64,000 bases of DNA from Vogesella margarita (GTDB taxonomy: Bacteria > Pseudomonadota > Gammaproteobacteria > Burkholderiales > Chromobacteriaceae): NCBI RefSeq assembly GCF_028548475.1, contig NZ_JAQQLE010000004.1, positions 62,001 through 126,000 of the forward strand. Reading direction: 5' to 3'. Shown here piece by piece: positions 47,419 to 56,470 of this stretch. The position numbers and the translations under genes are program-made. Under the pieces are notes generated by a model. The model was given only the letters and a program-made list of their open reading frames with translations, searched no databases and was not told the DNA's origin. The stretch's first letter is position 1. The number at the start of each line of letters is the position of its first letter.

Positions 47419-48157
47419 AATCCGCCGGCTGTCGCTGCGCCACCCCGCCCCGCTGCACGACATCAGCTTTGCCTGCGCCGCAGGCGAAGTCACCGTCATC
47501 CTCGGCCCCAACGGTGCCGGCAAAAGCACGCTGCTGCACGCCATCGGCGGCTACTACCCGGCAGCGGCGGGCGAAATCCTGCTTGCCGGCGAACCCCTCG
47601 CCGGCATCGACGCCGCCCGCCTCGCCAGCTGCCGCGCGCTGATCGAACAGCATCCGGCACGCCCGGCGGGCATGCGCGTGGCCGATCTGCTCCACATCGG
47701 CGTGGCGCAAGCGGATCCCGCGATGCTGGCGCAGGCACTGGACCTGTGCGGCTGCCAGACGCTGCTGGCACGCGACTGCGCCAGCCTGTCGGGCGGCGAA
47801 CTGCAGCGCGTGCACCTGGCGCGGGCGCTGCACCAGCTGCTGACCAGCAAGGCCGCGCAGCGCTACCTGCTGCTGGACGAGCCCACCGCCGCACTGGATA
47901 TCGGCGCCGCCAACCAGCAGCTGGCAACCCTGCGGCAACTGGCGCAGCGTTGTCAGCTGGGCATGATCGCGGTGCTGCACGACGTCAACCTGGCGCTGCG
48001 CCATGCCGACAAGGTGCTGCTGCTCAAGGATGGCAGGCAGGTCGCCTACGGCGATACGGCACAGGTAATGACGCAGCGGCGGCTGGAACAGGTCTACGAC
48101 ATCTGCCTCACCGAGCTGGGCGACGGCCACGGCCAGCGCGCCTTCATCGCCAGCTAA
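47411..48157 (+). CDS. ABC transporter ATP-binding protein (Fe/haem/cobalamin type)
   Basis: A 248-residue ATPase partner of the preceding permease: Walker A 'GPNGAGKST' (32-40), signature 'LSGGELQRVHLARAL', Walker B 'YLLLDEPTAALD' and the H-loop His in 'VLHDVNLALRHAD'. The sequence resembles HmuV/FecE. Cotranscribed with the permease. No substrate-binding protein or TonB receptor follows, so the system is either completed elsewhere or has lost parts. Confidence 0.88.
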   Translation: MLEIRRLSLRHPAPLHDISFACAAGEVTVILGPNGAGKSTLLHAIGGYYPAAAGEILLAGEPLAGIDAARLASCRALIEQHPARPAGMRVADLLHIGVAQADPAMLAQALDLCGCQTLLARDCASLSGGELQRVHLARALHQLLTSKAAQRYLLLDEPTAALDIGAANQQLATLRQLAQRCQLGMIAVLHDVNLALRHADKVLLLKDGRQVAYGDTAQVMTQRRLEQVYDICLTELGDGHGQRAFIAS

Positions 48158-48374
48158 CGCACGGCGTGCGACGGCCAGAAGTAGTCCGCCAACTACCACA
48201 AGAAAAGTCTATCGAAGCCAGGCGGCATTGAGCGTGCCACATTATAAATGTCATAAAATACTGCCGGAGCGTCGCTACGACAGGCTACAATCGGCAAACC
48301 ACCAGCGTTACCGGCAATATCTCCGTGCGCCGCAGCGTTCAGCCTTTATCGCGTCGTCCGTTCCGAGTTACCGC

Positions 48375-49766
48375 ATGCAAAACAGTTTCTCCGCCACCCC
48401 CAGCCGCCCGGCCATGATCCTGGCCGGTGTGCTGATGCTGCTGATGACGGCAGCGGCCGCGTTATTGCTGCCCTACGCCAACCAGCCCACCACAGGCAGC
48501 AATCTGCGGCCGGTGCTGATCACCGCGCTGGCGGTCAACAACAGCATCATCGCCTACCTGATCCTGCTTCACTTCTACGTCAAGCGCCGTCCCGCCACCG
48601 GCCTGCTCGGTACCGCGTTCGCCTACTCGGCGCTGATGTCCAGCTACCAGCTGCTGATGCTGCCCGAAGTGTTTCCCGGGCAACACGAGATGCAGCTTGG
48701 CTCGCACCTGAGCATCTGGCTGTGGTTCGCGCGTCTTGCCGGCTTTGCCATGCTGATCATGCTGGCGATGCTGTGCCTCGCCTGGCAGCCGAAACCGCCG
48801 CTGTCGCCACGCCAGAGCAGCGGTTTCCTGCTCGGCTGTCTGCTGCTCGCGGTATCGCTGATATGGCTGGTGACGCAGCGGCTGCCTCCTTATCTCCCCG
48901 ACCTGGGACGGCTGGTCAGCGATCAGGGCGACTATAAGGCGCTGCGCGACAGCGGTCTGCTCATTGCCCTGCTGCTGTGCTGGGGCGGCGCGCTGCTCAG
49001 CGTACTGCTGGTAACGCGGCTGCGCAGTGCCTTTCACTGCTGGCTGGCACTATGTTGCTATGGCTATCTGCTGTACCTGATGCTGGTGTTCTCCTCCAGC
49101 CACCGGCTGACCGTCGGCTGGTATGCCTCGCGCTTTTTCGAGCAGTTAGCCGCCACCTTCATGCTGGGAGCGCTGTTGTTCGAAGTATTCCGCCTGCAGA
49201 AGCGTTTGCAAAGCTCCTACAGCCAGGCGTACGAAACCTCGATCCGCGACAGTCTGACCGGTCTGTTTTCGCGCCGCCACTTCGACAGCACGCTGGACGC
49301 CATCCGCCATCGTCCGCCGGAGCTGGCGCGTCCGTTTACCGTGCTGATGGCCGATATCGACCACTTCAAGCGTTACAACGACAGCTTCGGCCACGTGCAG
49401 GGCGACGACTGCCTGCGCCGGATTGCCGCCTGCATGGCACAACAGCTGCGCGATGGCGATACCCTGGCCCGCTACGGCGGCGAGGAATTCATTGCGATTC
49501 TGGATGGCTGCGACGAGCTGCATGCGGCACAGATTGCCGAACGCATTCGCAGTGCGGTGGAACAGCTGGCCATTCCGGCGGCCAGCGACAATCCGGCGCC
49601 GCGCCCGGTGGTCACCGTCAGCATCGGGCTTTACTGCCAGCCGGCAAGCCCCCTGGCTGAGGAGGAACACCAGCAGGTCGAGCTGGCGGACAAGGCGCTA
49701 TACCTTGCCAAGCACCAGGGACGCAACCGGGTGTGCCTGCTGCCGGCCACCGCACCGACAGGCTGA
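48375..49766 (+). CDS. Membrane-anchored diguanylate cyclase (GGEEF)
   Basis: A 463-residue enzyme that makes c-di-GMP from two GTP. The N-terminal half has about eight membrane helices in a MASE4-like arrangement (about 13-300). The GGDEF domain (about 310-455) has active site GGEEF (368-372) and an inhibitory I-site RDGD (359-362) five residues before it, so product inhibition is expected. The start is taken at ATG 48375; an upstream frame is open to 48228 but is Arg/Gln-rich and precedes the first helix without function. A PilZ receptor gene lies at 54.9 kb. The sensed signal is unknown. Confidence 0.88.
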   Translation: MQNSFSATPSRPAMILAGVLMLLMTAAAALLLPYANQPTTGSNLRPVLITALAVNNSIIAYLILLHFYVKRRPATGLLGTAFAYSALMSSYQLLMLPEVFPGQHEMQLGSHLSIWLWFARLAGFAMLIMLAMLCLAWQPKPPLSPRQSSGFLLGCLLLAVSLIWLVTQRLPPYLPDLGRLVSDQGDYKALRDSGLLIALLLCWGGALLSVLLVTRLRSAFHCWLALCCYGYLLYLMLVFSSSHRLTVGWYASRFFEQLAATFMLGALLFEVFRLQKRLQSSYSQAYETSIRDSLTGLFSRRHFDSTLDAIRHRPPELARPFTVLMADIDHFKRYNDSFGHVQGDDCLRRIAACMAQQLRDGDTLARYGGEEFIAILDGCDELHAAQIAERIRSAVEQLAIPAASDNPAPRPVVTVSIGLYCQPASPLAEEEHQQVELADKALYLAKHQGRNRVCLLPATAPTG

Positions 49767-49809
49767 CATCCGTAATGCCCGTATCCGTGCGACAGACAAC
49801 ACAAAAGAC

Positions 49810-49823
49810 TTGCGGCCAACGTT
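49810..49823 (-). repeat. DUS-like 14-mer, C variant
   Basis: Complete match, left half of the palindrome. Confidence 0.85.
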
Positions 49824-49831
49824 GGCCGCAA
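49818..49831 (+). repeat. DUS-like 14-mer, C variant
   Basis: Complete match, right half of the palindrome; it overlaps the previous copy by six bases. Confidence 0.85.
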
Positions 49832-49864
49832 GTCTTTCATCGGTAACCGGCAGAAACCGGCAGC

Positions 49865-51379
49865 TCAGAGACTGGCCTGAGCCGCCTCCGGATGGCAGTC
49901 GAAACGCTGTTGCACCGTACCGTCGCTGTCGACACTTTCCAGCTTGACCCCGAAGCCCCACAGCCGGGCGACATGCTTCAGCACCTCCTGCGCGCTGGCC
50001 TCATCCAGCGGCTTGCGATTATGGCGGGTATGGCGCAGCGTCAGGCTACGGTCGCCACGCACATTCACCGACCACACCTGGATGTTCGGCTCGCGCGAGC
50101 CGAGGTTGTACTGTTCCGACAGTTTGCTCCGTATCATCTGGTAGCCCTGCTCGTCGTGGATGGCGGACACCTCCAGCTTGTCGTCGTGGTCGTCGTCGCG
50201 GATGGCGAAGAAGCGGAAATCGCGGATCAGCTTGGGCGACAGATATTGCGAGATGAAGCTTTCATCCTTGAAGTTCTTCATCGCGAACTCCAGCACCGGC
50301 CGCCACGGCGTACCTGCGATGTCCGGAAACCACTCGCGGTCCTCGTCGGTCGGGGCCTCGCAGATGCGCTTGATGTCCTGATACATGGCAAAGCCCAGCG
50401 CGTATGGATTGATGCCGTTGTACCAGCGCGCGGTCACCGGCGGCTGGTACACCACGTTGGTGTGGCTCTGCAAAAATTCCATCATCGCACCATCGGTCAG
50501 CATTTCCTTGTCGTACAGCCGGTTCATCAGCGTGTAGTGCCAGAACGTGGCCCAGCCCTCGTTCATCACCTGGGTCTGGCGTTGCGGATAGAAATACTGC
50601 GCCACCTTGCGCACGATGCGCACGATCTCGCGCTGCCACGGCTCCAGCAGCGGTGCCGATTTCTCGATGAAGTACAGGATATTTTCCTGCGGCTCCGGAG
50701 GAAAACGCGGTGCGGCTTGGCTTGCGCCGTCCTTTTCCCGGCGCGGAATGGTTCGCCACAAATCGTTGACCTGCAGTTGCAGATAGTTTTCGCGCTCGAC
50801 CTGCCGTGCCTGCTCCTCGGCCAGCGAGAGTTTCTGCGGCCGCTTGTAGCGGTCGACACCGTAGTTCATCAGCGCATGACAGGAATCCAGCAGCTCTTCC
50901 ACCGCGTCGATGCCGTAACGCTCCTCGCAGCGGCTGATGTACTGCTTGGCGAAGACCAGATAGTCGATGATGGCCGACGCGTCGGTCCAGGTACGGAACA
51001 GGTAGTTGCCCTTGAAGAAACTGTTGTGGCCATAAGCCGCATGCGCGATCACCAGCGCCTGCATGGTCATGGTGTTCTCTTCCATCAGGTAGGCGATGCA
51101 GGGGTTGGAGTTGATCACGATTTCGTAGGCCAGCCCCATCTGGCCGCGCTTGTAGCCCTTCTCGGTCTGCACGAAGTGCTTGCCGAAGCTCCAGTGCTGG
51201 TAGTTCACCGGCATGCCGACCGAGGAGTAGGCGTCCATCATCTGCTCGGCGGTGATGATCTCCAGCTGCACCGGGTAGGTGTCGAGATGAAACTCGCCGT
51301 GCGCAATCTCGCGGATGGCGGCGTCGTAACGTTCAATCAGGTCAAAGGTCCATTCGGAGCCGGTAGAGATCGGTTTCAT
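49865..51379 (-). CDS. SpoVR family protein (YcgB-like)
   Basis: A 504-residue SpoVR-family protein. 'FGKHFVQTEKGYKRGQMGLA', 'YEIVINSNPCIAYLMEENTM', 'HAAYGHNSFFKGNYLF', 'EGWATFWHYTLMNRLYD' and 'NPYALGFAMYQDIKRI' are the conserved blocks. The repeated His/Glu residues suggest a metal centre, though no activity is established. Start ATG 51379. It lies 38 bp downstream of yeaH and in the same direction as prkA, the conserved prkA-yeaH-spoVR stress cluster. In E. coli these genes respond to RpoS and nitrogen stress; the regulation here is inferred. Confidence 0.92.
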   Translation of the reverse strand: MKPISTGSEWTFDLIERYDAAIREIAHGEFHLDTYPVQLEIITAEQMMDAYSSVGMPVNYQHWSFGKHFVQTEKGYKRGQMGLAYEIVINSNPCIAYLMEENTMTMQALVIAHAAYGHNSFFKGNYLFRTWTDASAIIDYLVFAKQYISRCEERYGIDAVEELLDSCHALMNYGVDRYKRPQKLSLAEEQARQVERENYLQLQVNDLWRTIPRREKDGASQAAPRFPPEPQENILYFIEKSAPLLEPWQREIVRIVRKVAQYFYPQRQTQVMNEGWATFWHYTLMNRLYDKEMLTDGAMMEFLQSHTNVVYQPPVTARWYNGINPYALGFAMYQDIKRICEAPTDEDREWFPDIAGTPWRPVLEFAMKNFKDESFISQYLSPKLIRDFRFFAIRDDDHDDKLEVSAIHDEQGYQMIRSKLSEQYNLGSREPNIQVWSVNVRGDRSLTLRHTRHNRKPLDEASAQEVLKHVARLWGFGVKLESVDSDGTVQQRFDCHPEAAQASL

Positions 51380-51417
51380 GATGCCTCGCTCTCCATATCG
51401 TGTGCTGCCGGGGCCGG

Positions 51418-52689
51418 CTAGCGGGTGGCAGGCTGGCGCTTGAACAGCTCGCGAAACACCGGGTAGATGTCCGCCGGCGAGCCGATCTTCTGCATCGCGA
51501 AGTGCTTGTAGTGCTCCGCCACTTTCAGGTACTCGTACCACAGGTTCTGCGGCTCGCCCTGGGTGATCTCGATATAGGCGAAGTACTGGCACCACGGCAG
51601 CAGGCTTTCCTGCATGATGCGGCCACAATTGGCAGAGTCGCTATCCCAGTTGTCGCCGTCGGAAGCCTGCGCCGCGTAGATGTTCCAGTCGCGGTTGGCG
51701 TAGCGCTTCTGCACGATGTCGTGCATCAGGTTCAGTGCCGACGACACCACGGTACCGCCGGATTCGCGGGAGTGGAAGAAATCCTGCTCGCTGACCTCGA
51801 CCGCGCTGGTGTGGTGGCGGATGAACACCACCTCGATCTTCTCGTAATTGCGCTGCAGAAACAGGTACAGCAGGATGAAAAAGCGCTTGGCCATGTCCTT
51901 TTTCGATTCGTCCATCGAGCCGGACACGTCCATGATGCAGAACATCACCGCCTGACTGGTCGGCTTGGGCTGCTTGACGCGGTTGTTGTAGCGCAGGTCG
52001 TAGGGATCGATAAACGGGATGCGGTTGATCTTGTCGCGCAGCGCGTGGATGCGCTTGCGCCGCTCGCGCACTTCCGGGCCGTTGTCGGCGTCGGACTCCA
52101 GCAGAGTGTCGAGGTCCTCTTCCGCCTCGCGCAGCTGGCGCAGCGTCGGTGCCGCCATCGCCACCCGCCTTGCCAGCGCACCGCGCAGCGAACGTACGAT
52201 GCTGATGTTGGCCGGCGTGCCGTCATTGGTATAGCCGGCGCGCACCGACTTCATTTCCTCGATACCCATCAACTGGGTCTTGATCAGGTTGGGCAGCGCC
52301 AGATCCTCGAAAAAAACGTTCATGAATTCTTCGCGCGACAACTGGAAGGCAAAGTCGTCCTCGCCCTCGCCCTCGTTGCTGGCCTTGCCGCCGCCACCGC
52401 CGGCGCCCCCGCCCTGCGGACGATTGATGCGGTCACCGCGGATGAACTCCTCGTTGCCGGGGTGGACCTGGTCGCTGCGGCCACCGCGGCCATGGTGAAA
52501 GGTCGGCTCCGAGATATCCTTTACCGGGATGGATACGCTCTCGCCGCTGTCGATATCGGTGATGCTGCGCCCCTTGATGGCCTTGCCGACAGCCTCCTTG
52601 ATCTGGGCCTTGAAACGGCGCAAAAAACGCTCGCGGTTGACCGCCGACTTGTTCTTGCCGTTGAGTCTTCTGTCGATGATGTTCGACAT
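51418..52689 (-). CDS. yeaH: YeaH/YhbH family protein (DUF444, von Willebrand A-like)
   Basis: A 423-residue protein. A basic N-terminus ('[20 protein letters not shown]') is followed by a Gly-rich low-complexity patch ('[20 protein letters not shown]', about 93-112). The C-terminal half is a vWA fold with the MIDAS motif '[10 protein letters not shown]'. It is the usual partner of PrkA; its function is unknown. The operon order prkA, yeaH, spoVR matches other proteobacteria. It is separated from prkA by 74 bp holding an inverted pair of the 12-base element. Confidence 0.92.
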   Translation of the reverse strand: MSNIIDRRLNGKNKSAVNRERFLRRFKAQIKEAVGKAIKGRSITDIDSGESVSIPVKDISEPTFHHGRGGRSDQVHPGNEEFIRGDRINRPQGGGAGGGGGKASNEGEGEDDFAFQLSREEFMNVFFEDLALPNLIKTQLMGIEEMKSVRAGYTNDGTPANISIVRSLRGALARRVAMAAPTLRQLREAEEDLDTLLESDADNGPEVRERRKRIHALRDKINRIPFIDPYDLRYNNRVKQPKPTSQAVMFCIMDVSGSMDESKKDMAKRFFILLYLFLQRNYEKIEVVFIRHHTSAVEVSEQDFFHSRESGGTVVSSALNLMHDIVQKRYANRDWNIYAAQASDGDNWDSDSANCGRIMQESLLPWCQYFAYIEITQGEPQNLWYEYLKVAEHYKHFAMQKIGSPADIYPVFRELFKRQPATR

Positions 52690-52719
52690 GATTGTCTCCT
52701 AGCCTTGTGTGCGGTGCGC

Positions 52720-52749
52720 ACGTTGGCCGCAGGCCCCGCGGCCAACGTT
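52720..52749. repeat. Inverted pair of 12-base elements between prkA and yeaH
   Basis: ACGTTGGCCGCA (52720-52731) and GCGGCCAACGTT (52738-52749) face each other with 6 bp between. No T-run follows, so it may be an mRNA-processing or stabilising stem. Confidence 0.6.
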
Positions 52750-52763
52750 GGCGCCGCTATTGC

Positions 52764-54692
52764 TCAGGACGACTTGCGCACCCGCAGATACCATTCGCAC
52801 AGCAAACGGACCTGTTTCGGGGTATAGCCCTTGGTCACCATGCGGTTGACGAAGTCTTCGTGCTTCTTGGCCTCATCCGCACTGGCCTTGGCATTGAAGC
52901 TGATGACCGGCAACAGCTCCTCGGTGTTGGAGAACATTTTCTTCTCGATGACCGTGCGCAGTTTCTCGTAACTGGTCCAGGCCGGGTTCTTGCCAGCGTT
53001 GTTGGCCCGTGCCCGCAACACGAAGTTGACGATCTCGTTGCGGAAGTCTTTCGGGTTGGAAATGCCGGCCGGTTTCTCGATCTTTTCCAGTTCGGCGTTG
53101 AGCGCGTTGCGGTCAAAGCTTTCACCGGTATCCTGATCACGATACTCCTGATCCTGAATCCAGTAGTCGGCAAACGTCACGTAACGGTCAAAGATGTTCT
53201 GGCCGTACTCCGAGTAACTTTCCAGATAGGCAGTCTGGATTTCCTTGCCGATAAATTCGACATACTTCGGCGCCAGAAACTCCTTGATAAAGGTGAGATA
53301 TTTCTGTTCCAGCTCCGGCGGGAACTGCTCGCGTTCGACCTGCTGCTCCAGCACGTAGAGCAGGTGTACCGGGTTGGCCGCGACCTCGGTGTGGTCGAAG
53401 TTGAACACCTTGGACAGGATCTTGTAGGCGAAACGGGTCGACAGCCCGCTCATGCCCTCGTCGACACCGGCGAAGTCGCGGTACTCCTGCTGCGACTTAG
53501 CCTTCGGATCGGTGTCCTTCAGGTTTTCACCGTCGTAGACCTGCATCTTGCTGAACAGGCTGGAGTTTTCCGGATCCTTCAGCCGCGACAGCACCGAGAA
53601 CTGCGCCATCATCTTCAGGGTTCCCGGTGCGCACGGCGCACCACCCAGCGACGAGTTGCGGATCAGCTTGTCGTAGATGCGGGTTTCGTCGGTGACGCGC
53701 AGGCAGTACGGCACCTTGACGATGTAGATACGGTCGAGGAAAGCCTCGTTGTTCTTGTTGTTGCGGAACTGCTTCCATTCGCTCTCGTTGGAGTGGGCCA
53801 GGATGATGCCGTCAAACGGAATGGCGCCGAAGCCTTCGGTACCCTTGAAGTTGCCCTCCTGGGTGGCGGTCAGCAGCGGGTGCAGCACCTTGATTGGCGC
53901 CTTGAACATTTCCACGAACTCCAGCAGCCCCTGGTTGGCCAGGCACAGACCGCCGGAGTAGCTGTAGGCATCCGGGTCGTCCTGCGCGTAGCTCTCCAGC
54001 TTGCGGATGTCGACCTTGCCCACCAGCGAGCTGATGTCCTGGTTGTTTTCGTCGCCCGGCTCGGTCTTGGCCACCGCGATCTGTTTCAGTACCGAGGGAT
54101 AGCGTCGCACCACGCGGAACTGGCTGATGTCGCCGTTGAACTCGTGCAGGCGTTTCACCGCCCACGGGCTAGGAATGCCACGCAGGTAGCGACGCGGAAT
54201 ACCGTACTGTTCTTCCAGGATCGGGCCGTCCTCGTCGTAGTTGAACAACCCCAGTGGCGACTCGTTAACCGGGCTGCCCTTGATGGCGTAGAACGGCACC
54301 CGTTCCATCAGCTCTTTCAGCTTTTCGGCGATGGAAGACTTGCCGCCACCTACCGGCCCCAGCAGGTAGAGAATCTGTTTCTTCTCTTCCAGGCCCTGCG
54401 CGGCATGGCGGAAATAGGACACCACCTGTTCCACCACCTCTTCCATACCGTAGAAGTCACGGAATGCCGGGTAGACACGGATGATCTTGTTGCTGAAGAT
54501 GCGCGACAGGCGCGGGTCGTGGCGGGTATCGACCACTTCCGGCTCGCCCACCGCCATCAGCATGCGCTCGGCGGCAGACGCGTAGGCTGTGCGGTCCTGC
54601 TTGCACAGCTCCAGATACTCCTGAATGGTCAATTCTTCTTCGCGAGTGCGATCGAAACGGGAAGCGAAACTGCTGAAGATGTCGGGGCTCAT
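52764..54692 (-). CDS. prkA: PrkA family serine protein kinase (YeaG)
   Basis: A 642-residue protein with an AAA-like N-terminal domain (Walker A 'GPVGGGKSS', 112-120; 'IILAHSNESEWKQFRNNKNN') and a C-terminal PrkA kinase-like domain. Homologues from Bacillus and E. coli (YeaG) act in sporulation and starvation responses; E. coli YeaG has kinase activity. Start ATG 54692 with a strong AGGAGG. First gene of the prkA-yeaH-spoVR cluster. Confidence 0.94.
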   Translation of the reverse strand: MSPDIFSSFASRFDRTREEELTIQEYLELCKQDRTAYASAAERMLMAVGEPEVVDTRHDPRLSRIFSNKIIRVYPAFRDFYGMEEVVEQVVSYFRHAAQGLEEKKQILYLLGPVGGGKSSIAEKLKELMERVPFYAIKGSPVNESPLGLFNYDEDGPILEEQYGIPRRYLRGIPSPWAVKRLHEFNGDISQFRVVRRYPSVLKQIAVAKTEPGDENNQDISSLVGKVDIRKLESYAQDDPDAYSYSGGLCLANQGLLEFVEMFKAPIKVLHPLLTATQEGNFKGTEGFGAIPFDGIILAHSNESEWKQFRNNKNNEAFLDRIYIVKVPYCLRVTDETRIYDKLIRNSSLGGAPCAPGTLKMMAQFSVLSRLKDPENSSLFSKMQVYDGENLKDTDPKAKSQQEYRDFAGVDEGMSGLSTRFAYKILSKVFNFDHTEVAANPVHLLYVLEQQVEREQFPPELEQKYLTFIKEFLAPKYVEFIGKEIQTAYLESYSEYGQNIFDRYVTFADYWIQDQEYRDQDTGESFDRNALNAELEKIEKPAGISNPKDFRNEIVNFVLRARANNAGKNPAWTSYEKLRTVIEKKMFSNTEELLPVISFNAKASADEAKKHEDFVNRMVTKGYTPKQVRLLCEWYLRVRKSS

Positions 54693-54825
54693 GGCTTAAC
54701 CCTCCTGCTGGAGGCAAGCGGAGCGGGAACGGTGCCGATCGCACCGCTCTTCCCCCTTGCCAAGTTATCAGTGGACTAACAAGCTGCATCTGTTTTTTTG
54801 GGTATAGCACAGCCACGCTGCTGCA

Positions 54826-54862
54826 AATAAAAAAAGCCGACATTACGTCGACTTTTTTATTT
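54826..54862 (-). terminator. Intrinsic terminator after the PilZ gene
   Basis: On the minus strand AAGTCGAC and GTCGGCTT pair (one U-G) around GTAAT, with A-rich and T-rich outer extensions. The prkA upstream region (54693-54825) lies beyond it. Confidence 0.8.
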
Positions 54863-54887
54863 AAAAGTACTGGGACAAATGAATTAA

Positions 54888-55199
54888 TTAGCGCTTTATA
54901 ATTTTTGCCCCGATTTCATACAGCTTGCCGCGCTCCACCTCGTTGCACCGTCGCACCTCCACCACCGCCTCGAACGGCTTGCTGTACACCTCGCCGACCG
55001 GCGGCACGATGATGGTGACTTCCAGGATTTCACCGAATTGCGGCACGAACGCGGAGCGGATGGCAAGGCCATCCACCGACAGATCCACGCATTCGCCATA
55101 GTGGGTTTCGCCGGTATGGTGCGACTTCATCTTGGCACGGCAGCCCATGCGCAGGCGCTTGCCACCACGACGCTCGTGGTGTGCGTCAAAGGGCTTCAC
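54888..55199 (-). CDS. PilZ domain protein, probable c-di-GMP receptor
   Basis: A 103-residue single PilZ domain. c-di-GMP-binding motifs are RxxxR (Arg11-Arg15 in 'RRGGKRLRMGCRAK') and D-x-S-x-x-G (Asp39, Ser41, Gly44 in 'VDLSVDGLAI'). The start is the GTG at 55197-55199, with GGGGAG seven bases upstream and a 14-bp overlap with the Nudix gene. An ATG-only start would cut away the RxxxR motif, which supports GTG. Its partner is unknown; the diguanylate cyclase at 48.4 kb shows the cell makes the ligand. Confidence 0.82.
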   Translation of the reverse strand: MKPFDAHHERRGGKRLRMGCRAKMKSHHTGETHYGECVDLSVDGLAIRSAFVPQFGEILEVTIIVPPVGEVYSKPFEAVVEVRRCNEVERGKLYEIGAKIIKR

Positions 55200-55743
55200 A
55201 GTGCAGCTCCCCGCGTTGCCATGCGGCCAACCAGTGCAGGCCGACCAGGCTCTTGCTGTCGCAGATGCGGCCATCCAGTGTCATCGCCATGACCTCGTCC
55301 AGTGGCACAGTCAGCACCTCCAGAAACTCACCCTCGTCCAGCTGCCGCTCGCCGGCGGTCAGCGCAGTCGCCAGATAATAGTGGATCACCTCGTCAGAAT
55401 AGCCGATGCACGGGTACGCCTTGCCCAGATAAAACCAGTTGGCCGCCCGGTAGCCGGTTTCTTCCAGCAGTTCGCGCCTGGCGGTCTCCAGTGGTGCCTC
55501 CTGCGGATCGATCTTGCCGGCCGGGATCTCCAGAAAAGTGCGTGCCAGCGGATAGCGGAACTGGCGCTCCAACAGCAGTTTGCCGTCGTCGGACAGCGCG
55601 AGCACCGCCACCGCGCCGGGGTGGCGGATGTACTCGCGCCACGCCGGGCTGCCGTCCGGCAGGGCCACGCTGTCTCGCTGCACCTTGATGAAGCCGCCGC
55701 TGAATACCTGCTCGCCGGCCAGTTTCTTTTCAGTCAGATCCAC
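55186..55743 (-). CDS. Nudix hydrolase, ADP-ribose pyrophosphatase type (NudF-like)
   Basis: A 185-residue hydrolase of ADP-ribose and related nucleoside diphosphate sugars. Nudix box Gly76-x5-Glu-x7-Arg-Glu-x2-Glu-Glu (76-98) in 'GKIDPQEAPLETARRELLEE'. The 'VAVLALSDDGKLLLERQFRYP' block and Pro/Gly 15 residues after the box ('YPCIGYSDEVIHYYLA') suit the ADP-ribose group. The start is the GTG at 55741-55743, preceded by AAAGGA. A 14-bp overlap with the DUF2062 gene and a 14-bp overlap with the PilZ gene show a tight three-gene operon. Confidence 0.87.
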   Translation of the reverse strand: MDLTEKKLAGEQVFSGGFIKVQRDSVALPDGSPAWREYIRHPGAVAVLALSDDGKLLLERQFRYPLARTFLEIPAGKIDPQEAPLETARRELLEETGYRAANWFYLGKAYPCIGYSDEVIHYYLATALTAGERQLDEGEFLEVLTVPLDEVMAMTLDGRICDSKSLVGLHWLAAWQRGELHCEAL

Positions 55744-56287
55744 GCACTTCCTTTCGCTTGCGCCACTGTCGCAACACGGCACATTGCCATAACAGCATCA
55801 CGATAACATATCCGCAGAGAGCGAAGGTCAGCCCCAACGCCGGCACGCCCACCAGCAGCGGCCACCCCATGTGCATGGCCCAGGCCACCACCGCGTGCTG
55901 CCATTGCCACAGGTGCGCGCCGTCAAATGCCGGGAATGGCGGCATCACCAGTTGACCATTCATGCCCAGCAGCAGCTTGCCCAGCTCGAAGGCGAGGAAA
56001 TACAGCGGCAGATAGGTCAGCGGATTGGTATACAGGGTACAGGCCAGTGCTACCGGCAGGTTGATGCGAAAAAGCAACGCCAGCAGCGCAGCCGTCAGCA
56101 TCTGCGTCGGTCCCGGCATCAGCCCGGAAAACAGGCCGACCGCCACCGCCAGCGCCACCTTGCGCCGCTGCAGGCTCCACAACGCAGGATGACCCAGATA
56201 CGGGGCCAGCGGCCGCAACAGGGCCGAACTGGCCAGCCACTCCCCCGGATGCGGCATACGGCGCAATAACCAGCGTTTGACACTCAT
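55730..56287 (-). CDS. DUF2062 inner-membrane protein
   Basis: A 185-residue protein with about three membrane helices. 'KVALAVAVGLFSGLMPGPTQ', 'RINLPVALACTLYTNPLTYL' and 'YFLAFELGKLLLG' are the DUF2062 core, and the tail is basic ('RQWRKRKEVRG'). The function of the family is unknown. First gene of the DUF2062-Nudix-PilZ operon, divergent from the acyl-CoA dehydrogenase with 183 bp between. Confidence 0.85.
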   Translation of the reverse strand: MSVKRWLLRRMPHPGEWLASSALLRPLAPYLGHPALWSLQRRKVALAVAVGLFSGLMPGPTQMLTAALLALLFRINLPVALACTLYTNPLTYLPLYFLAFELGKLLLGMNGQLVMPPFPAFDGAHLWQWQHAVVAWAMHMGWPLLVGVPALGLTFALCGYVIVMLLWQCAVLRQWRKRKEVRGSD

Positions 56288-56470
56288 CGCTTATCCGCAC
56301 CCTTTCCGTGACCGGTAGCGCCGCGCCGGTCAAAAAATAAAACAAGCGTTTGACTTAAACGGACATCGCTGTGCACACTACGCCCCAGCACACGGTTTTG
56401 TGCCGCCACCCCAACACGACACGAGAGACGACCCGTTGCACCCGGGCCGTGCATTAATACGGAGACCATC

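Larger units (their letters stand above)
49804..49837. terminator. 34-bp perfect palindrome terminator from two overlapping 14-mer copies
   Basis: The whole stretch is its own reverse complement, centred between 49820 and 49821. It begins AAAGACTTGCGGCC and ends GGCCGCAAGTCTTT. The two C-variant copies share the central AACGTT. It lies between convergent GGDEF (+) and spoVR (-) genes. Confidence 0.8.

Noticed and set aside
52692-54779. About 695-codon open frame opposite prkA
   Set aside because: Antisense shadow; no start signal and no recognisable domain, whereas prkA on the other strand is fully conserved.
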